Shown one piece after another: positions 8,112 to 16,822 of a DNA stretch of 34,361 bases (position 1 is its first letter; every line of letters begins with the position of its first letter). Source of the DNA: JAEUIA01 sp038330085 (GTDB taxonomy: Bacteria > Planctomycetota > UBA1135 > GCA-002686595); contig JBBQNP010000039.1 of NCBI GenBank assembly GCA_038330085.1, positions 1-34,361 on the forward strand, given 5' to 3'. The translations under genes were made by a program, and so were the position numbers. Below the pieces are notes generated by a model. That model saw only the letters and a program-made list of their open reading frames with translations. It was not told where the DNA came from and did no database searches.

Positions 8112-9194
8112 ATGAATTCGCAACTGACACATCGAAACGCACGCAACGGCGCACGTCACGGCGCACAAGCCATCTCGTTCAGCGCCGGCTTCACGCTGAT
8201 CGAGCTCGCGATCTCGGGCGTGATCCTGGCCATGGTTCTGTTCGGCATCGTCTCCGTGTGCTTCCGCGACGACGACACGACCCGCTCGTCGCTGGCGGTC
8301 GGCATCGCGGAGTCGCGCGCGCAGCAGATGCTCGCGAGCCTCGGCCGCGAGCTCGCTCCCGCGCACGCGGCCAGCCCGCGCGCGGTGTTGACGTTGCCCC
8401 TCGCCGTCGGCGACACGGGATCGGCTCGCGTCGACACCACGCTCGGGTTCCCCGATCGCGGGCTCCTGCTCGTCGACCGCGGCAACGGCAACGTCGAGCG
8501 CCTGCGCTACGCCGGGCTCGAGTCGACGCACACGCTGTTCCTGCAGCTCACGCGCGGCGAGCAGTGCACGACGAACGCGAACCACGCGCTCAACGCGGAC
8601 GTGATGTGGGCCGGGCTCGCCGAGCCGATCGCGCTGCAGGCGAACCCGCCCGCGTCGACGTGGGACGGCCGCGCGAAGGAGAGCACGGGCCCTGTGTATT
8701 TCCGCGGCGACGGCAGCGGTTTCAGCTACCGACTCCCGACCGATCCTTCCGGCGGCACGCAGGTGCTCTCGGACGGCGAAGTGCGTTGGGGTGCGCAGGT
8801 CGACGGCACGGCTTCGCTCACGGGTTGGGCGGCGCTGTGGTTCGAGCCGCGCGACACGTACGACGAATCGCTCTACGGTCACGACATCAACGGCGACGGC
8901 GACACCAACGACGTGTTCGACATCGGCCAGATCAAGAAGCGCACGTGGGACACGAACAACCCGAGCGCCGCGGTGCGCGAGCTCGGGCTCGGGCCGACCG
9001 TCGTGATCCAGGAGCGCTGCAGGTGGGGACGCGACCTCGACGGGGACGGGTTCGACGACCCGATCTTCCTGTGGGACGCGACGACGCATTGTCTGCACGT
9101 GCGCTTGCACGTGCTGGGGACGACGCACGCGAACGTGCCGATCACGCGCACGGTCGAGACGACGATGTACTTGCGCAACGAGCCCGAGGGTTGA
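8112..9194 (+). CDS. Second type IV pilin-like / pseudopilin, larger (PulJ/PilW-type)
   Basis: About 360 residues. I start it at ATG 8112, one base after the TGA of the previous pilin gene. An upstream in-frame ATG at 8100 would overlap that gene. The prepilin site is G26|F27 with glutamate at mature position 5 (FTLIELAISGVILAMVLFG). The long C-terminal body has two further EF-hand-like stretches (DINGDGDTNDVFD and DLDGDGFDD). Size and position behind a small pilin fit a PulJ/PilW-type minor subunit. There is no strong ribosome binding site, so it is probably translationally coupled to the first pilin. Confidence 0.82.
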   Translation: MNSQLTHRNARNGARHGAQAISFSAGFTLIELAISGVILAMVLFGIVSVCFRDDDTTRSSLAVGIAESRAQQMLASLGRELAPAHAASPRAVLTLPLAVGDTGSARVDTTLGFPDRGLLLVDRGNGNVERLRYAGLESTHTLFLQLTRGEQCTTNANHALNADVMWAGLAEPIALQANPPASTWDGRAKESTGPVYFRGDGSGFSYRLPTDPSGGTQVLSDGEVRWGAQVDGTASLTGWAALWFEPRDTYDESLYGHDINGDGDTNDVFDIGQIKKRTWDTNNPSAAVRELGLGPTVVIQERCRWGRDLDGDGFDDPIFLWDATTHCLHVRLHVLGTTHANVPITRTVETTMYLRNEPEG

Positions 9195-9269
9195 ACGTGC
9201 GCCGGCGGCCTGTTCGAGACAGGCGGCGCCGGTTGCAGTCGAAGAGGCAGGATCGAGGAGGTTTCCAGC

Positions 9270-11618
9270 ATGAGCATTCGTATCGAGAAGAGTTCGTCGA
9301 GCGTGGGCCGACGTGGCAGCGCGCTCATCAGCGCGATGATGGTGGTGTCGCTCCTGGCGATGCTCGGGCTGTCGATGCTGTCGGCGGGGCTGAACGGCTC
9401 CCGCGCAGCGAACGGACAGAGCGACGAGTACCGGCTGACGAGCGCGGTCGAGAGCGTCGCGACGTTGACGGCCGACACGCTGTGGTCGGGTTACTTGCGC
9501 ACGCAAGGCGGCGCGCCCGGAACGGTCGAGACGTTCCGCTCCTACCTGACGTCGATCGACGTGCCCGACACGGGTACAGTCGGTGTGCCCGCCCCCGGAA
9601 CCGGCGTCGACATGCTGGCCACGGTGGGGATCGCGGGCGGCGGGCATCCGCAGTTCGACGAGGTCCTGGTGAACAGCGTCCGCGTGTCGCGCTCGGACTC
9701 GGGTGACGCGACGCGCTTGTTCGTGTCGGTCGGCGCGTCGACGAAGCGCGGCGAGGGCCTGGTGACGGCGCCGCTGAGCCGCACCGTGCAGGTCGCCTAC
9801 ACCGTCGCGCCCGCGCCCTTCGAAGGCTTCGACTACGGCATCCTGACGAAGAACGTCAACTGCGTCTTCTGTCACACGGTCGTCGACTCGGCCGATCGCT
9901 ACTACAACCACGATCCGAACCTCGTGGGCACGTTCGATCGCGTCAAGGTCGGCACCCTCGAGAGCTTGATGCTGCGCCACGACACGGACCCGCGCATCAC
10001 GGACTGGGACGCGGACGCGCTTCTCGCGGGAACGCTCTACGTGCGCGGTCACGCGACGGACCACAACGGCGCGCCGATCGAGAACTGGGGCGGCAGCCTC
10101 GCGTTCCACTCGGCGGAGTTCGGACCGGACGGACACCTCATTCCGAACACGGTGACCGGAGGGCTCACGCCGACGACGATGACGCCGGCTGGCGACGTGG
10201 CGGGCGGCAACCTCTACGTAGAGTATCCGGGGACGTACGCGCAGATGCCCGACGGGGCCTTGCCCACGTCCTTCCCGCCGCCCTTTCCCGACGACGGCGG
10301 AGTGAACCCTTCGACCGGTGTGCACACGACGAGCGGTGCGGGCAACCACATGGTCGATCCGAACGAGTTCTACGCCGCGACGCAGGATGCGCACGGCACG
10401 ATCTCGGGCGGCGTGCTCACGGTGCTGTCGGGATCACACACGATCACGACGCAACAGCAATCGACGATTGCGTTCACCACAGGCAACGCTGCGAGCCTCG
10501 CGGGCGTGACGCACGGGAACGTGGTGATGACGGGCACGGCGGAGAATCCGATCGTCATCAACGGCACGGTCGCGATCGACGGCGACGTGATCGTCGACGG
10601 TTACGTGAAGGGCACGGGCGTCATCCTGGCGAAGGGGAACGTGTACGTGCCGACCGACTTGCACTACTTGGACGGTCACGAGTACGTGGAGGGCGACGAG
10701 TCCGGGAGTCCGACGGGGCCGGTGACGTTCGGCATTGCACAGGACGGCACGCAGAACGCGCTCGGCCTCGCATGCGGCGGCAGCATGATGCTGGGCGATT
10801 TCCTGGCACCTTCGAACGGCGTGACGAACGACGATCACGCGGTGGTGACGGGTGGCCCGGATGGTGCGTTCAACTTCTCGTTGGCGGAGATCACGCTCTT
10901 CAACCGCACGGAGTGGGCGCACACGCAGGAGTTCTTGCCGGGCGAGAACGCCGACAACTCGGATCCGTCGACGTGGCACGTGAGCAATCCGGGATATGTG
11001 GCGGGGTATGTGCCGCGCTACTACCAGTTCGGGCCGGGTGACGAGATCCCGATCTACAACTTGGGGGATCTGTGGTTCGACGCGGACTCGGGGACGTGGA
11101 AGGGTGATGCGGAGGTGCCGACGGTCTGGGATCCGTCGAAGCTGACGTTGTTGGATCCGGCGGATACGTCGAATCCGGCGCTGTACGACCCGGTGACGGG
11201 CGAGCCGCGCGCGACGGTGCACGACTTGACGCCGCATGAGGGATGGATCAGCGACGCGATGCTGGAGGGAGCGATCGAAGAGTTGGGCGCGCACCATCCG
11301 AACGGAACGCCGATGCAGATCGACGGGTTGCTCTACACGAACAACGCGCTGTTCGGAGTCGTTCCGCGATCGGGTCCGATGGGCGGACAGATGGTGGTGA
11401 ACGGATCGCTGGTGTGTGCGGATCTCGGGCTGCTCGCGCCGGGACACTTCGCAGGCGTAGGGTCAGTTGGGTCGCCGGGGAATGTGCCGGGATCGGCGTT
11501 CGCGGTTGGGTTGAGGCTGAACTACGACAAGCGGACGAAGTCGATGTTGAACGTCACCAACCCGAACAGCGTGACGATCAAGCGCACGTTGTGGAACCCG
11601 ACGGGTGGGGCGTTGTAG
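9270..11618 (+). CDS. Large PilX-like surface protein with a CxxCH haem motif
   Basis: 782 residues. AGGAGG lies eight bases before ATG 9270. The N-terminus is PilX-like (RRGSALISAMMVVSLLAMLG), a hydrophobic helix after a short basic leader, lacking the canonical G|FxxxE site. At residues 198-202 is CVFCH inside the segment ILTKNVNCVFCHTVVDSA, a c-type haem attachment motif. The rest is beta-rich, threonine/glycine/aspartate-rich and looks extracellular (residues about 380-450 read like beta-helix/polymer-forming repeats). It is the third gene of the pilin cluster and probably the pilus-tip or cell-surface component. Haem binding is inferred from the motif only; a structural zinc or disulphide role is possible. 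Confidence 0.75.
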   Translation: MSIRIEKSSSSVGRRGSALISAMMVVSLLAMLGLSMLSAGLNGSRAANGQSDEYRLTSAVESVATLTADTLWSGYLRTQGGAPGTVETFRSYLTSIDVPDTGTVGVPAPGTGVDMLATVGIAGGGHPQFDEVLVNSVRVSRSDSGDATRLFVSVGASTKRGEGLVTAPLSRTVQVAYTVAPAPFEGFDYGILTKNVNCVFCHTVVDSADRYYNHDPNLVGTFDRVKVGTLESLMLRHDTDPRITDWDADALLAGTLYVRGHATDHNGAPIENWGGSLAFHSAEFGPDGHLIPNTVTGGLTPTTMTPAGDVAGGNLYVEYPGTYAQMPDGALPTSFPPPFPDDGGVNPSTGVHTTSGAGNHMVDPNEFYAATQDAHGTISGGVLTVLSGSHTITTQQQSTIAFTTGNAASLAGVTHGNVVMTGTAENPIVINGTVAIDGDVIVDGYVKGTGVILAKGNVYVPTDLHYLDGHEYVEGDESGSPTGPVTFGIAQDGTQNALGLACGGSMMLGDFLAPSNGVTNDDHAVVTGGPDGAFNFSLAEITLFNRTEWAHTQEFLPGENADNSDPSTWHVSNPGYVAGYVPRYYQFGPGDEIPIYNLGDLWFDADSGTWKGDAEVPTVWDPSKLTLLDPADTSNPALYDPVTGEPRATVHDLTPHEGWISDAMLEGAIEELGAHHPNGTPMQIDGLLYTNNALFGVVPRSGPMGGQMVVNGSLVCADLGLLAPGHFAGVGSVGSPGNVPGSAFAVGLRLNYDKRTKSMLNVTNPNSVTIKRTLWNPTGGAL

Positions 11619-11704
11619 GCGTCGAGAATCGAGGGCTGTCGGAGCGGACGCGAAGCCCTGTCGGAGCGGACGCAAACGCAGCAGAGAAGCAACGGGAGAC
11701 CGAA

Positions 11705-11731
11705 CGGCGGCGCCAGGGACCGGCGCCGCCG
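11705..11731. terminator. GC-rich hairpin (possible terminator, perfect 10-bp stem)
   Basis: Arms 11705-11714 (CGGCGGCGCC) and 11722-11731 (GGCGCCGCCG) pair perfectly around a seven-base loop. It is 87 bases after the PilX-like stop codon. There is no adjacent U-tract, so an intrinsic terminator is likely only in the loose sense used for GC-rich genomes. Confidence 0.5.
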
Positions 11732-11732
11732 C

Positions 11733-11778
11733 GTTCGTGGTGCGCGGTCGCCGAGTACGGCAACCGCGCACCACGAAC
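11733..11778. terminator. Long hairpin between convergent genes (perfect 16-bp stem)
   Basis: Arms 11733-11748 (GTTCGTGGTGCGCGGT) and 11763-11778 (ACCGCGCACCACGAAC) are exact reverse complements with a 14-base loop, starting one base after the first hairpin. It would fold on either transcript, so it could serve as a bidirectional terminator for both convergent genes. Confidence 0.55.
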
Positions 11779-11881
11779 CTCGGTGAAGACGGAGCGGCAT
11801 GCAGTGGATGGGGCGTGGAGCGGCGTCGAGTGTGGAAGGGGGGCGGAGTGATCCTTCTTCTCGGGCGTTTTTTTTAGGTGT

Positions 11882-13666
11882 TTAGTTGACCCAGACCACG
11901 CTCAAGCCGTTCGTGAGGTTGAATGTCGATGGAGTGCAGAAGCCGGGTGCCGGGTTGCGGTACCAGATCTGATACGTCCGAGTCTGTGGAGCGCTCGTGA
12001 TGCCGCCGCGCACCGAGACCGGCGGGCCGGAAGCACCCGGATACTCGGAAGTGTTCAGCGAGTTCAACCGCACACCCAAGCGCGTGATCGTCCCGCCTAC
12101 GCAGCGCAGTCCGTCACCGAAGGCCGCCCCGGCGCCACCGTTCACCTGGGTGGTGCCCTGGAAGTAGAGCGCCGAGTCGTCCGGCATGCCGGTCCCCTGC
12201 AGGCTGAACGTGTCGGCTGAAAGGGTGGGCATGCCGTTGAACGAGAGGTTCGCGCCGGTCGATATGACCGAGTTCGCGCATCCGTTGAGGCCCGTTCCAA
12301 AGTTGCCGCACGGGCAGGGCGCGCCGCTGCCGTCTCCCGGACAGAACGGCGTGACCGAGAAGTCGCACTCGTCGGGAATCCCGTTGCCGTTGGTGTCCAC
12401 GCTCGTGCCGTTGGCGATGTCGCACGCGTCGGGGATACCGTTCAGGTTGCAGTCCGCGCCGCTGCCGTTCGGCACGACCTTGAACAATCGACCGCCCGCG
12501 TCACAGATGTAGAGCTCGCCGTTTGCGTCCTCGCCGAAGGACGTGATGTTCGTGATCGTCAAGCCGCCGGGCGGTTGGAGTTGCGCCGTGACGTTGGTGA
12601 CCGGCGGGTTCGCGACACCCTGGTACCGCACCCACCAGATCTGGCTGGTGCAGTAGTCCGCATAGAAGTACCGCCCCTGCCAACCGCACAGCGCCGAGCC
12701 GCGATAGACGTAACCGCCCGTGATCGAGCAGCCGCTCGCGTGCGTGTACGTCTGGATCGGGTAGGTGAGCCCCGGACTGTTGCACGTGCAGCCCGTGCTG
12801 CCCGTGCAGCTGTTGCCTTCCATGCAACGCCAGCCGAAGTTCAAGCCGCCTTGTCCGGGCGGCACGACGTCCACCTCTTCGACGGCGCCTTGGCCCACGT
12901 CGCCGATGTACATCTGTCCGGTGACGCGGTCGAAGCTGTCCCGCCAAGGATTGCGCAGCCCGTAGTGGTAGATCTCGTCGTCGCCCGTGATGCCGACGAA
13001 CGGGTTGGTGGGCGGGATCGCGTAGTTGCGGGAGGCGTCGGTCGGGAAGTCGTCGCCGTTCACGTCGAGTCGCAGCATCTTGCCGAGCAGCATGTTCGTG
13101 ATCGTCTGCGCGTTGTTGCCTGGATCTCCCCCCGAACCGCCGTCCCCCATCGCGACGTAGAGATAGTGGTCGGGACCGAAGCCGACCCAACCGCCGTTGT
13201 GGTTCCCGAACGGCTGAACGATGGTGATCAGCGTCATCGCCGACGATGTGTCCGCCGTCGTCGACGTCATGTACGGCGCGTTGGCCGTGTACCGCGCGAC
13301 GACCGTGTTGCCGGAGGAGTTCGTGTAGTCGACGTAGAAGTAGCCGTTGTTGGCGAAGTCGGGGTGGAACGCGAGACCGAGGAGACCCTGTTCGCCGCCC
13401 GCCGCGATCGGCGTGACGGAAAGGTAGACCGTCGGGCTCACCACGCCCGTCACCAGGTTGAGCACCTTGATGCGGCCGACGCCGGACGAGCCCTGCTCCA
13501 CGATGAAAAGACGGGCGGTGTCACCGGGTGGCGACGTGACGAAGAGCGGCTGCGAGAGCCCGCCTGCGACCAGCGTCGTCGTCACGGGGACCTGCGCCGC
13601 TGCGAACGGAGCGATCATGAGGGAGACGAGCAATGAGACAAGCAAAACAGATGCGATGCGAAACAT
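11882..13666 (-). CDS. Secreted glucose/sorbosone dehydrogenase-like beta-propeller protein
   Basis: About 594 residues. The start is ATG 13666, preceded by GAGGTGA, and opens a signal peptide (MFRIASVLLVSLLVSLM... ending FAAAQ); the longer frame to 13726 only adds a basic leader. Residues about 30-430 match the GSDH family (PF07995, PQQ-dependent aldose/sorbosone dehydrogenases): GEQGLLGLAFHPDF, GGWVGFGPDHYLYVAMGDGG, GLRNPWRDSFD and GGYVYRGSA. After it come calcium-repeat motifs (DCNLNGIPDACDI, DTNGNGIPDEC) and a cysteine-rich CPGDGSGAPCPCGN segment, then a beta domain. This tail is common in exported planctomycete proteins. Sugar or aldehyde oxidation outside the cell is the family function; the substrate is unknown. 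A decayed copy of its 5' end lies at 16823-17022. Confidence 0.88.
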   Translation of the reverse strand: MFRIASVLLVSLLVSLMIAPFAAAQVPVTTTLVAGGLSQPLFVTSPPGDTARLFIVEQGSSGVGRIKVLNLVTGVVSPTVYLSVTPIAAGGEQGLLGLAFHPDFANNGYFYVDYTNSSGNTVVARYTANAPYMTSTTADTSSAMTLITIVQPFGNHNGGWVGFGPDHYLYVAMGDGGSGGDPGNNAQTITNMLLGKMLRLDVNGDDFPTDASRNYAIPPTNPFVGITGDDEIYHYGLRNPWRDSFDRVTGQMYIGDVGQGAVEEVDVVPPGQGGLNFGWRCMEGNSCTGSTGCTCNSPGLTYPIQTYTHASGCSITGGYVYRGSALCGWQGRYFYADYCTSQIWWVRYQGVANPPVTNVTAQLQPPGGLTITNITSFGEDANGELYICDAGGRLFKVVPNGSGADCNLNGIPDACDIANGTSVDTNGNGIPDECDFSVTPFCPGDGSGAPCPCGNFGTGLNGCANSVISTGANLSFNGMPTLSADTFSLQGTGMPDDSALYFQGTTQVNGGAGAAFGDGLRCVGGTITRLGVRLNSLNTSEYPGASGPPVSVRGGITSAPQTRTYQIWYRNPAPGFCTPSTFNLTNGLSVVWVN

Positions 13667-14010
13667 GAGATCACCTCGAGAGACGGGCCAGGCGCACGCG
13701 ATCGAGGGTAACCGCGCGGGCCGCATACCGACAGACGTACCGACGTCGGAACACGCGCTTCAGCGCGCAGTCGTTGGGATAGAAGGCTGGATCGGCCGAT
13801 GCAGGTGGTGGGCGAGGTTGGGCGCGCGACGAAAGCTGGATGCTTTTGGGGTTCGTCAGGCTGAGGGTCTGGAGCTTGGCGCGTGATGTGCGGAGGGCCT
13901 CGGGCGGCGATCGAGCGTCCGGTCGAGCCTCAGATGGGGAGGTTCCGGTGGAGCATGAGTCGCGAGAGGGTTTCGGGAAGAATGTGAAACGGTCGCGCGC
14001 GCACCGGCAT
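13667..14010. other. Intergenic region upstream of the dehydrogenase and of the sigma fusion
   Basis: It separates divergent genes, so promoters for both should be here or in the inverted repeat that follows. The 17-base string TCGAGAGACGGGCCAGG at 13676-13692, just ahead of the dehydrogenase start, recurs at 17006-17022. I see no gene and no convincing promoter. Confidence 0.45.
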
Positions 14011-14177
14011 CTAGTGGAGTGAGCCACGAGTTCGATGCAGTATTCGACCTGTCTACAGCTCCCTGGCTGCGTTGCCACTCCTCCGAGTGTTGCAGAGAAC
14101 ACGCGTCGTCGCGGCGCCTTGCCAGGCAGCCGCATCCAGGCCGACTTCTGCAACGAACTCGTGGCCCACTCCACTAG
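14011..14177. repeat. Long inverted repeat in front of the sigma-fusion gene (MITE-like or regulatory hairpin)
   Basis: The outer arms 14011-14034 and 14154-14177 are reverse complements at 23 of 24 positions. Pairing continues inward with scattered mismatches (for example ATGCAGTATTCGACCT against the complement of 14138-14153) to about 14067 and 14121. That leaves a loop of roughly 50 bases. The right arm ends six bases before ATG 14184. It could be a small non-autonomous element or a leader-RNA structure that governs translation of the sigma gene. Confidence 0.8.
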
Positions 14178-14183
14178 GGTGCG

Positions 14184-16748
14184 ATGACCGATTCGATCTA
14201 TCCGTCCGTCGAGGTATTGCTCGAGCACGCGACCTGGATGCGTGAGCTCGCGAGACGCCTCGTGAGGGATCCGGGCGGAGCGGACGACGTGGCACAGGCA
14301 GCCCTGGTTGCGGCCAGCATGAGTGCGCCGCGCGAACGGAGTTCGCTGCGTGCCTGGCTTGCGACGGTCGTGAGGAATGCGGCGCGCGAGCGCCAGCGCG
14401 GTGAACGCAGGCGTGCTCTGCGTGAAATGGGTGCTGCGCGGGAGGAGGCGCTGCCGTCGACGGAAGAGGTCGTCGAGCGCGCCGAGGCGCAACGCGAGCT
14501 GGTCGAGGCAGTGCTCGCGCTCGAGGAGCCCTATCGGACGACGATCCTGTTGCGCTTCTTCGAAGAGCGAAATGCGCACGAAGTTGCCGTCGCGCTCGGA
14601 GTGCCCGACGCGACGGTTCGCACGCACGTGGCTCGTGGCCTCGCGCGATTGCGGACGCGGCTCGACCGCAAGCACGGCGGCGATCGCGCGGCTTGGACCG
14701 CGATCCTCCTGCCCATCGCTGCTCGCGGCGATGGGGTTTCCCCTTCCCTGCTCGGAGCCCTGTTCGTGAACACACCTGTCAAGATCGGGATCGTCGTCGC
14801 TGGATTGGTCGTCGCCGCACTGCTCGTCGTGCGCACAGTGGGTCGCGAGGAATCTCGGGGCGCGCCGGAGTCGGTGGTCGAGCGGACAGTGCCCGCTCGT
14901 TCGGATGAGGGTCGCGGGTTGGTCGGCTCCGACCCTGGGTCCGTGACGCGCAGCGAAGTCGAGCGCTCTCGGGTGCAACCGCGGGATGGGGTCGCGCAGG
15001 ATGCGATCGTGTCGCAGACCCTGCGCGGTCGCGTGATGGACGAGCACGGGATCGCACTCTCCGGCGTACCCGTCGCGCTGGTCTTGAGCGGCAACAAGGA
15101 TGTGGTTGCGCGCGCCGTCAGCTCGGACTCGGGCGAGTTCGAGATCGAGCGGCCGACGGGCAGCGGACAGATCGCCGACGACGACCCTGCGTACGTGACC
15201 GTGTTCGCGGGAGTCGTCGGGCGCTTGTCGTCAGCGGGGCCGGCTGTCGTCGTGGCTCCGGCCACGATGCTGAGGGGCTTCGTGGTCGACGTCCAAGGCG
15301 TGCCGGTCGCGGGCGCGAAGGTGCACGTCCAGTGTCCGGAAGAGATGCGCACACGCATTCCCGAGAACCTCGACGCGTCCGAGGCGTTGAGCTGGTCAGC
15401 ACAGAGCGATGTGCAAGGCAGCTACGCGTTCACGGAGTTGCCGCGACTTCTGGATGCGCGCCTCGAATGCACGCACGAGGGCTTCGTCCCCTTCGCCATG
15501 GCGTTGGGAGATGCGCTCGGCGGTCCGTTCGTGATCACGCTCGCGCGACCCGGCGCACAGGAAGCAGCGGTTCGCGGCCGCGTCGTCGACACGAACGGCG
15601 CGCCGGTCGAGGGTGCGTGGGTCGCGCTCGGCGTCGAGACGACGAAGAGCGACGAGCACGGGCTCTTCGCGCTGAAGCTGGATGATCCGCAGGGACGCAA
15701 TGCGCAGTTCAATGTGGCGGCCGTGCGGCTCGTGGCGACGTGCAAGGGCTACCTGCCCGGTGAATTGGCTGCGCCGATCGTCGACGGACACCCGGTGTGG
15801 CCGCAGCACGTGACGTTGAAGATGGGCACACAGGCGCTCTCGATCGCGGGCACCGTGCAGGATCATCTCGGGCGACTGCGCGCCGGTGTGAAGGTGTTCG
15901 TCGCCGACCCGGCGTTCTTCGGTGAGGTCGACGGAGGTCCGGCGCAGCTCGAGAACGTGATCGGCGGCCATCCGTCTCGCTCGTGGAGCTTCGTCGAAAC
16001 GGATGCCGACGGCCGCTTCACGATCGAAGGCTTGTGCGCGCACGCCTACATCGTCCGGGCGTTGGAGCCTGAAACGCTGCTGCGTACCGACGTGCCCGAC
16101 GTGCAGGCCGGAACGAGCGGGCTCGTGATCTCGATGCCGCGCGACGCGTTGTATCCGCGCGTTGCAGGCGTCGTGCGCACGCACGACGGGACGCCGGTGG
16201 CGGACGCACACGTCTTCCCCATGTGCGATGCGTTCCAGGCGCGCATGAACGGTCGCATCGTCAGCACGAGCCACGACGGGCTCGACGGCGTCGCGACCGA
16301 TGCGGAAGGTCGCTTCACGATGACGGACGTGCCGAAGAGCCTGGTCTACCTGCGCGTCGAGCGCGAAGACGTACTGCCTCTCGAGTACGGCAGGTATGTC
16401 GAGGGCGACGCGCGTTTCGTCGATTCGATCCGTGAGCTGCCCAAGGACCGCATCGAGTCGCTCGACATCCGCGTGGATCGCCGCGCGCACGTGCAGGTCG
16501 AGCTTTCGGATCCGGCGCTGGCGGACGAGTTCGCGTTGCTCGACGAGAACGGCAAGGCGCTCGAGGTCAGCGTCTTCATCGGGCAGGGACGACGCGAAGG
16601 ACGCCGATCGCCGATCGTCGAGGGCAAGTCGTACGTCACGGCCGGCACGGATCGGGCGAAGACCCTCGTGCTGTACAAGGGCGGCGCCGAGGTTGGCCGG
16701 AAGGGCGTGAAGCTCGTCCCGGCGGAAACGACCACGGTTCGTTGGTGA
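14184..16748 (+). CDS. ECF sigma factor fused via a transmembrane helix to carboxypeptidase-regulatory-like repeats
   Basis: 854 residues. Residues about 18-78 resemble sigma70 region 2 (ARRLVRDPGGADDVAQAAL... SLRAWLATVVRNAARERQR). Residues about 105-170 match region 4 with its helix-turn-helix (RTTILLRFFEERNAHEVAVA, GVPDATVRTHVARGLARLR). One membrane helix follows (KIGIVVAGLVVAALLVV, about 200-217). The remaining 630 residues hold at least five carboxypeptidase-regulatory-like beta-sandwich modules, starting near 280 (LRGRVMDEHG), 363 (LRGFVVDVQG), 463 (VRGRVVDTNG), 554 (IAGTVQDHLG) and 660 (VAGVVRTHDG). The predicted topology is cytoplasmic sigma domain, periplasmic sensor-like repeats. No separate anti-sigma gene is adjacent, so the tail may regulate the sigma domain in cis. 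The start codon directly follows the inverted repeat. Confidence 0.88.
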   Translation: MTDSIYPSVEVLLEHATWMRELARRLVRDPGGADDVAQAALVAASMSAPRERSSLRAWLATVVRNAARERQRGERRRALREMGAAREEALPSTEEVVERAEAQRELVEAVLALEEPYRTTILLRFFEERNAHEVAVALGVPDATVRTHVARGLARLRTRLDRKHGGDRAAWTAILLPIAARGDGVSPSLLGALFVNTPVKIGIVVAGLVVAALLVVRTVGREESRGAPESVVERTVPARSDEGRGLVGSDPGSVTRSEVERSRVQPRDGVAQDAIVSQTLRGRVMDEHGIALSGVPVALVLSGNKDVVARAVSSDSGEFEIERPTGSGQIADDDPAYVTVFAGVVGRLSSAGPAVVVAPATMLRGFVVDVQGVPVAGAKVHVQCPEEMRTRIPENLDASEALSWSAQSDVQGSYAFTELPRLLDARLECTHEGFVPFAMALGDALGGPFVITLARPGAQEAAVRGRVVDTNGAPVEGAWVALGVETTKSDEHGLFALKLDDPQGRNAQFNVAAVRLVATCKGYLPGELAAPIVDGHPVWPQHVTLKMGTQALSIAGTVQDHLGRLRAGVKVFVADPAFFGEVDGGPAQLENVIGGHPSRSWSFVETDADGRFTIEGLCAHAYIVRALEPETLLRTDVPDVQAGTSGLVISMPRDALYPRVAGVVRTHDGTPVADAHVFPMCDAFQARMNGRIVSTSHDGLDGVATDAEGRFTMTDVPKSLVYLRVEREDVLPLEYGRYVEGDARFVDSIRELPKDRIESLDIRVDRRAHVQVELSDPALADEFALLDENGKALEVSVFIGQGRREGRRSPIVEGKSYVTAGTDRAKTLVLYKGGAEVGRKGVKLVPAETTTVRW

Positions 16749-16822
16749 AGCGGAGGAGTCCAAAGCACGACGACCGCGCCCGGCCTGCAAGGCGCCGCGT
16801 GTCCCGCGCGGCCGACTTCAGC

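Larger units (their letters stand above)
11619..11881. other. Convergent intergenic region with two strong hairpins and a T-run
   Basis: It lies between the convergent PilX-like and sorbosone dehydrogenase genes. It holds a 16-base direct repeat (CTGTCGGAGCGGACGC at 11636-11651 and 11658-11673), two perfect hairpins annotated separately, and an eight-T run near 11866-11873. No gene is supported. Confidence 0.6.

Noticed and set aside
8040..10394. Minus-strand open frame of about 780 codons opposite the pilin genes
   Set aside because: Arginine/valine/histidine-rich sequence with no domain, opposite three genes with clear prepilin or PilX N-termini; an artefact of high GC content.
11866..11873. 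Eight-T run as a classical intrinsic terminator
   Set aside because: No hairpin immediately precedes it on the plus strand; the strong hairpins end almost 90 bases earlier.
13671..16790. Minus-strand open frames opposite the sigma-fusion gene
   Set aside because: Low-information, arginine-rich translations. The plus frame has intact sigma region 2, region 4 and repeat modules.
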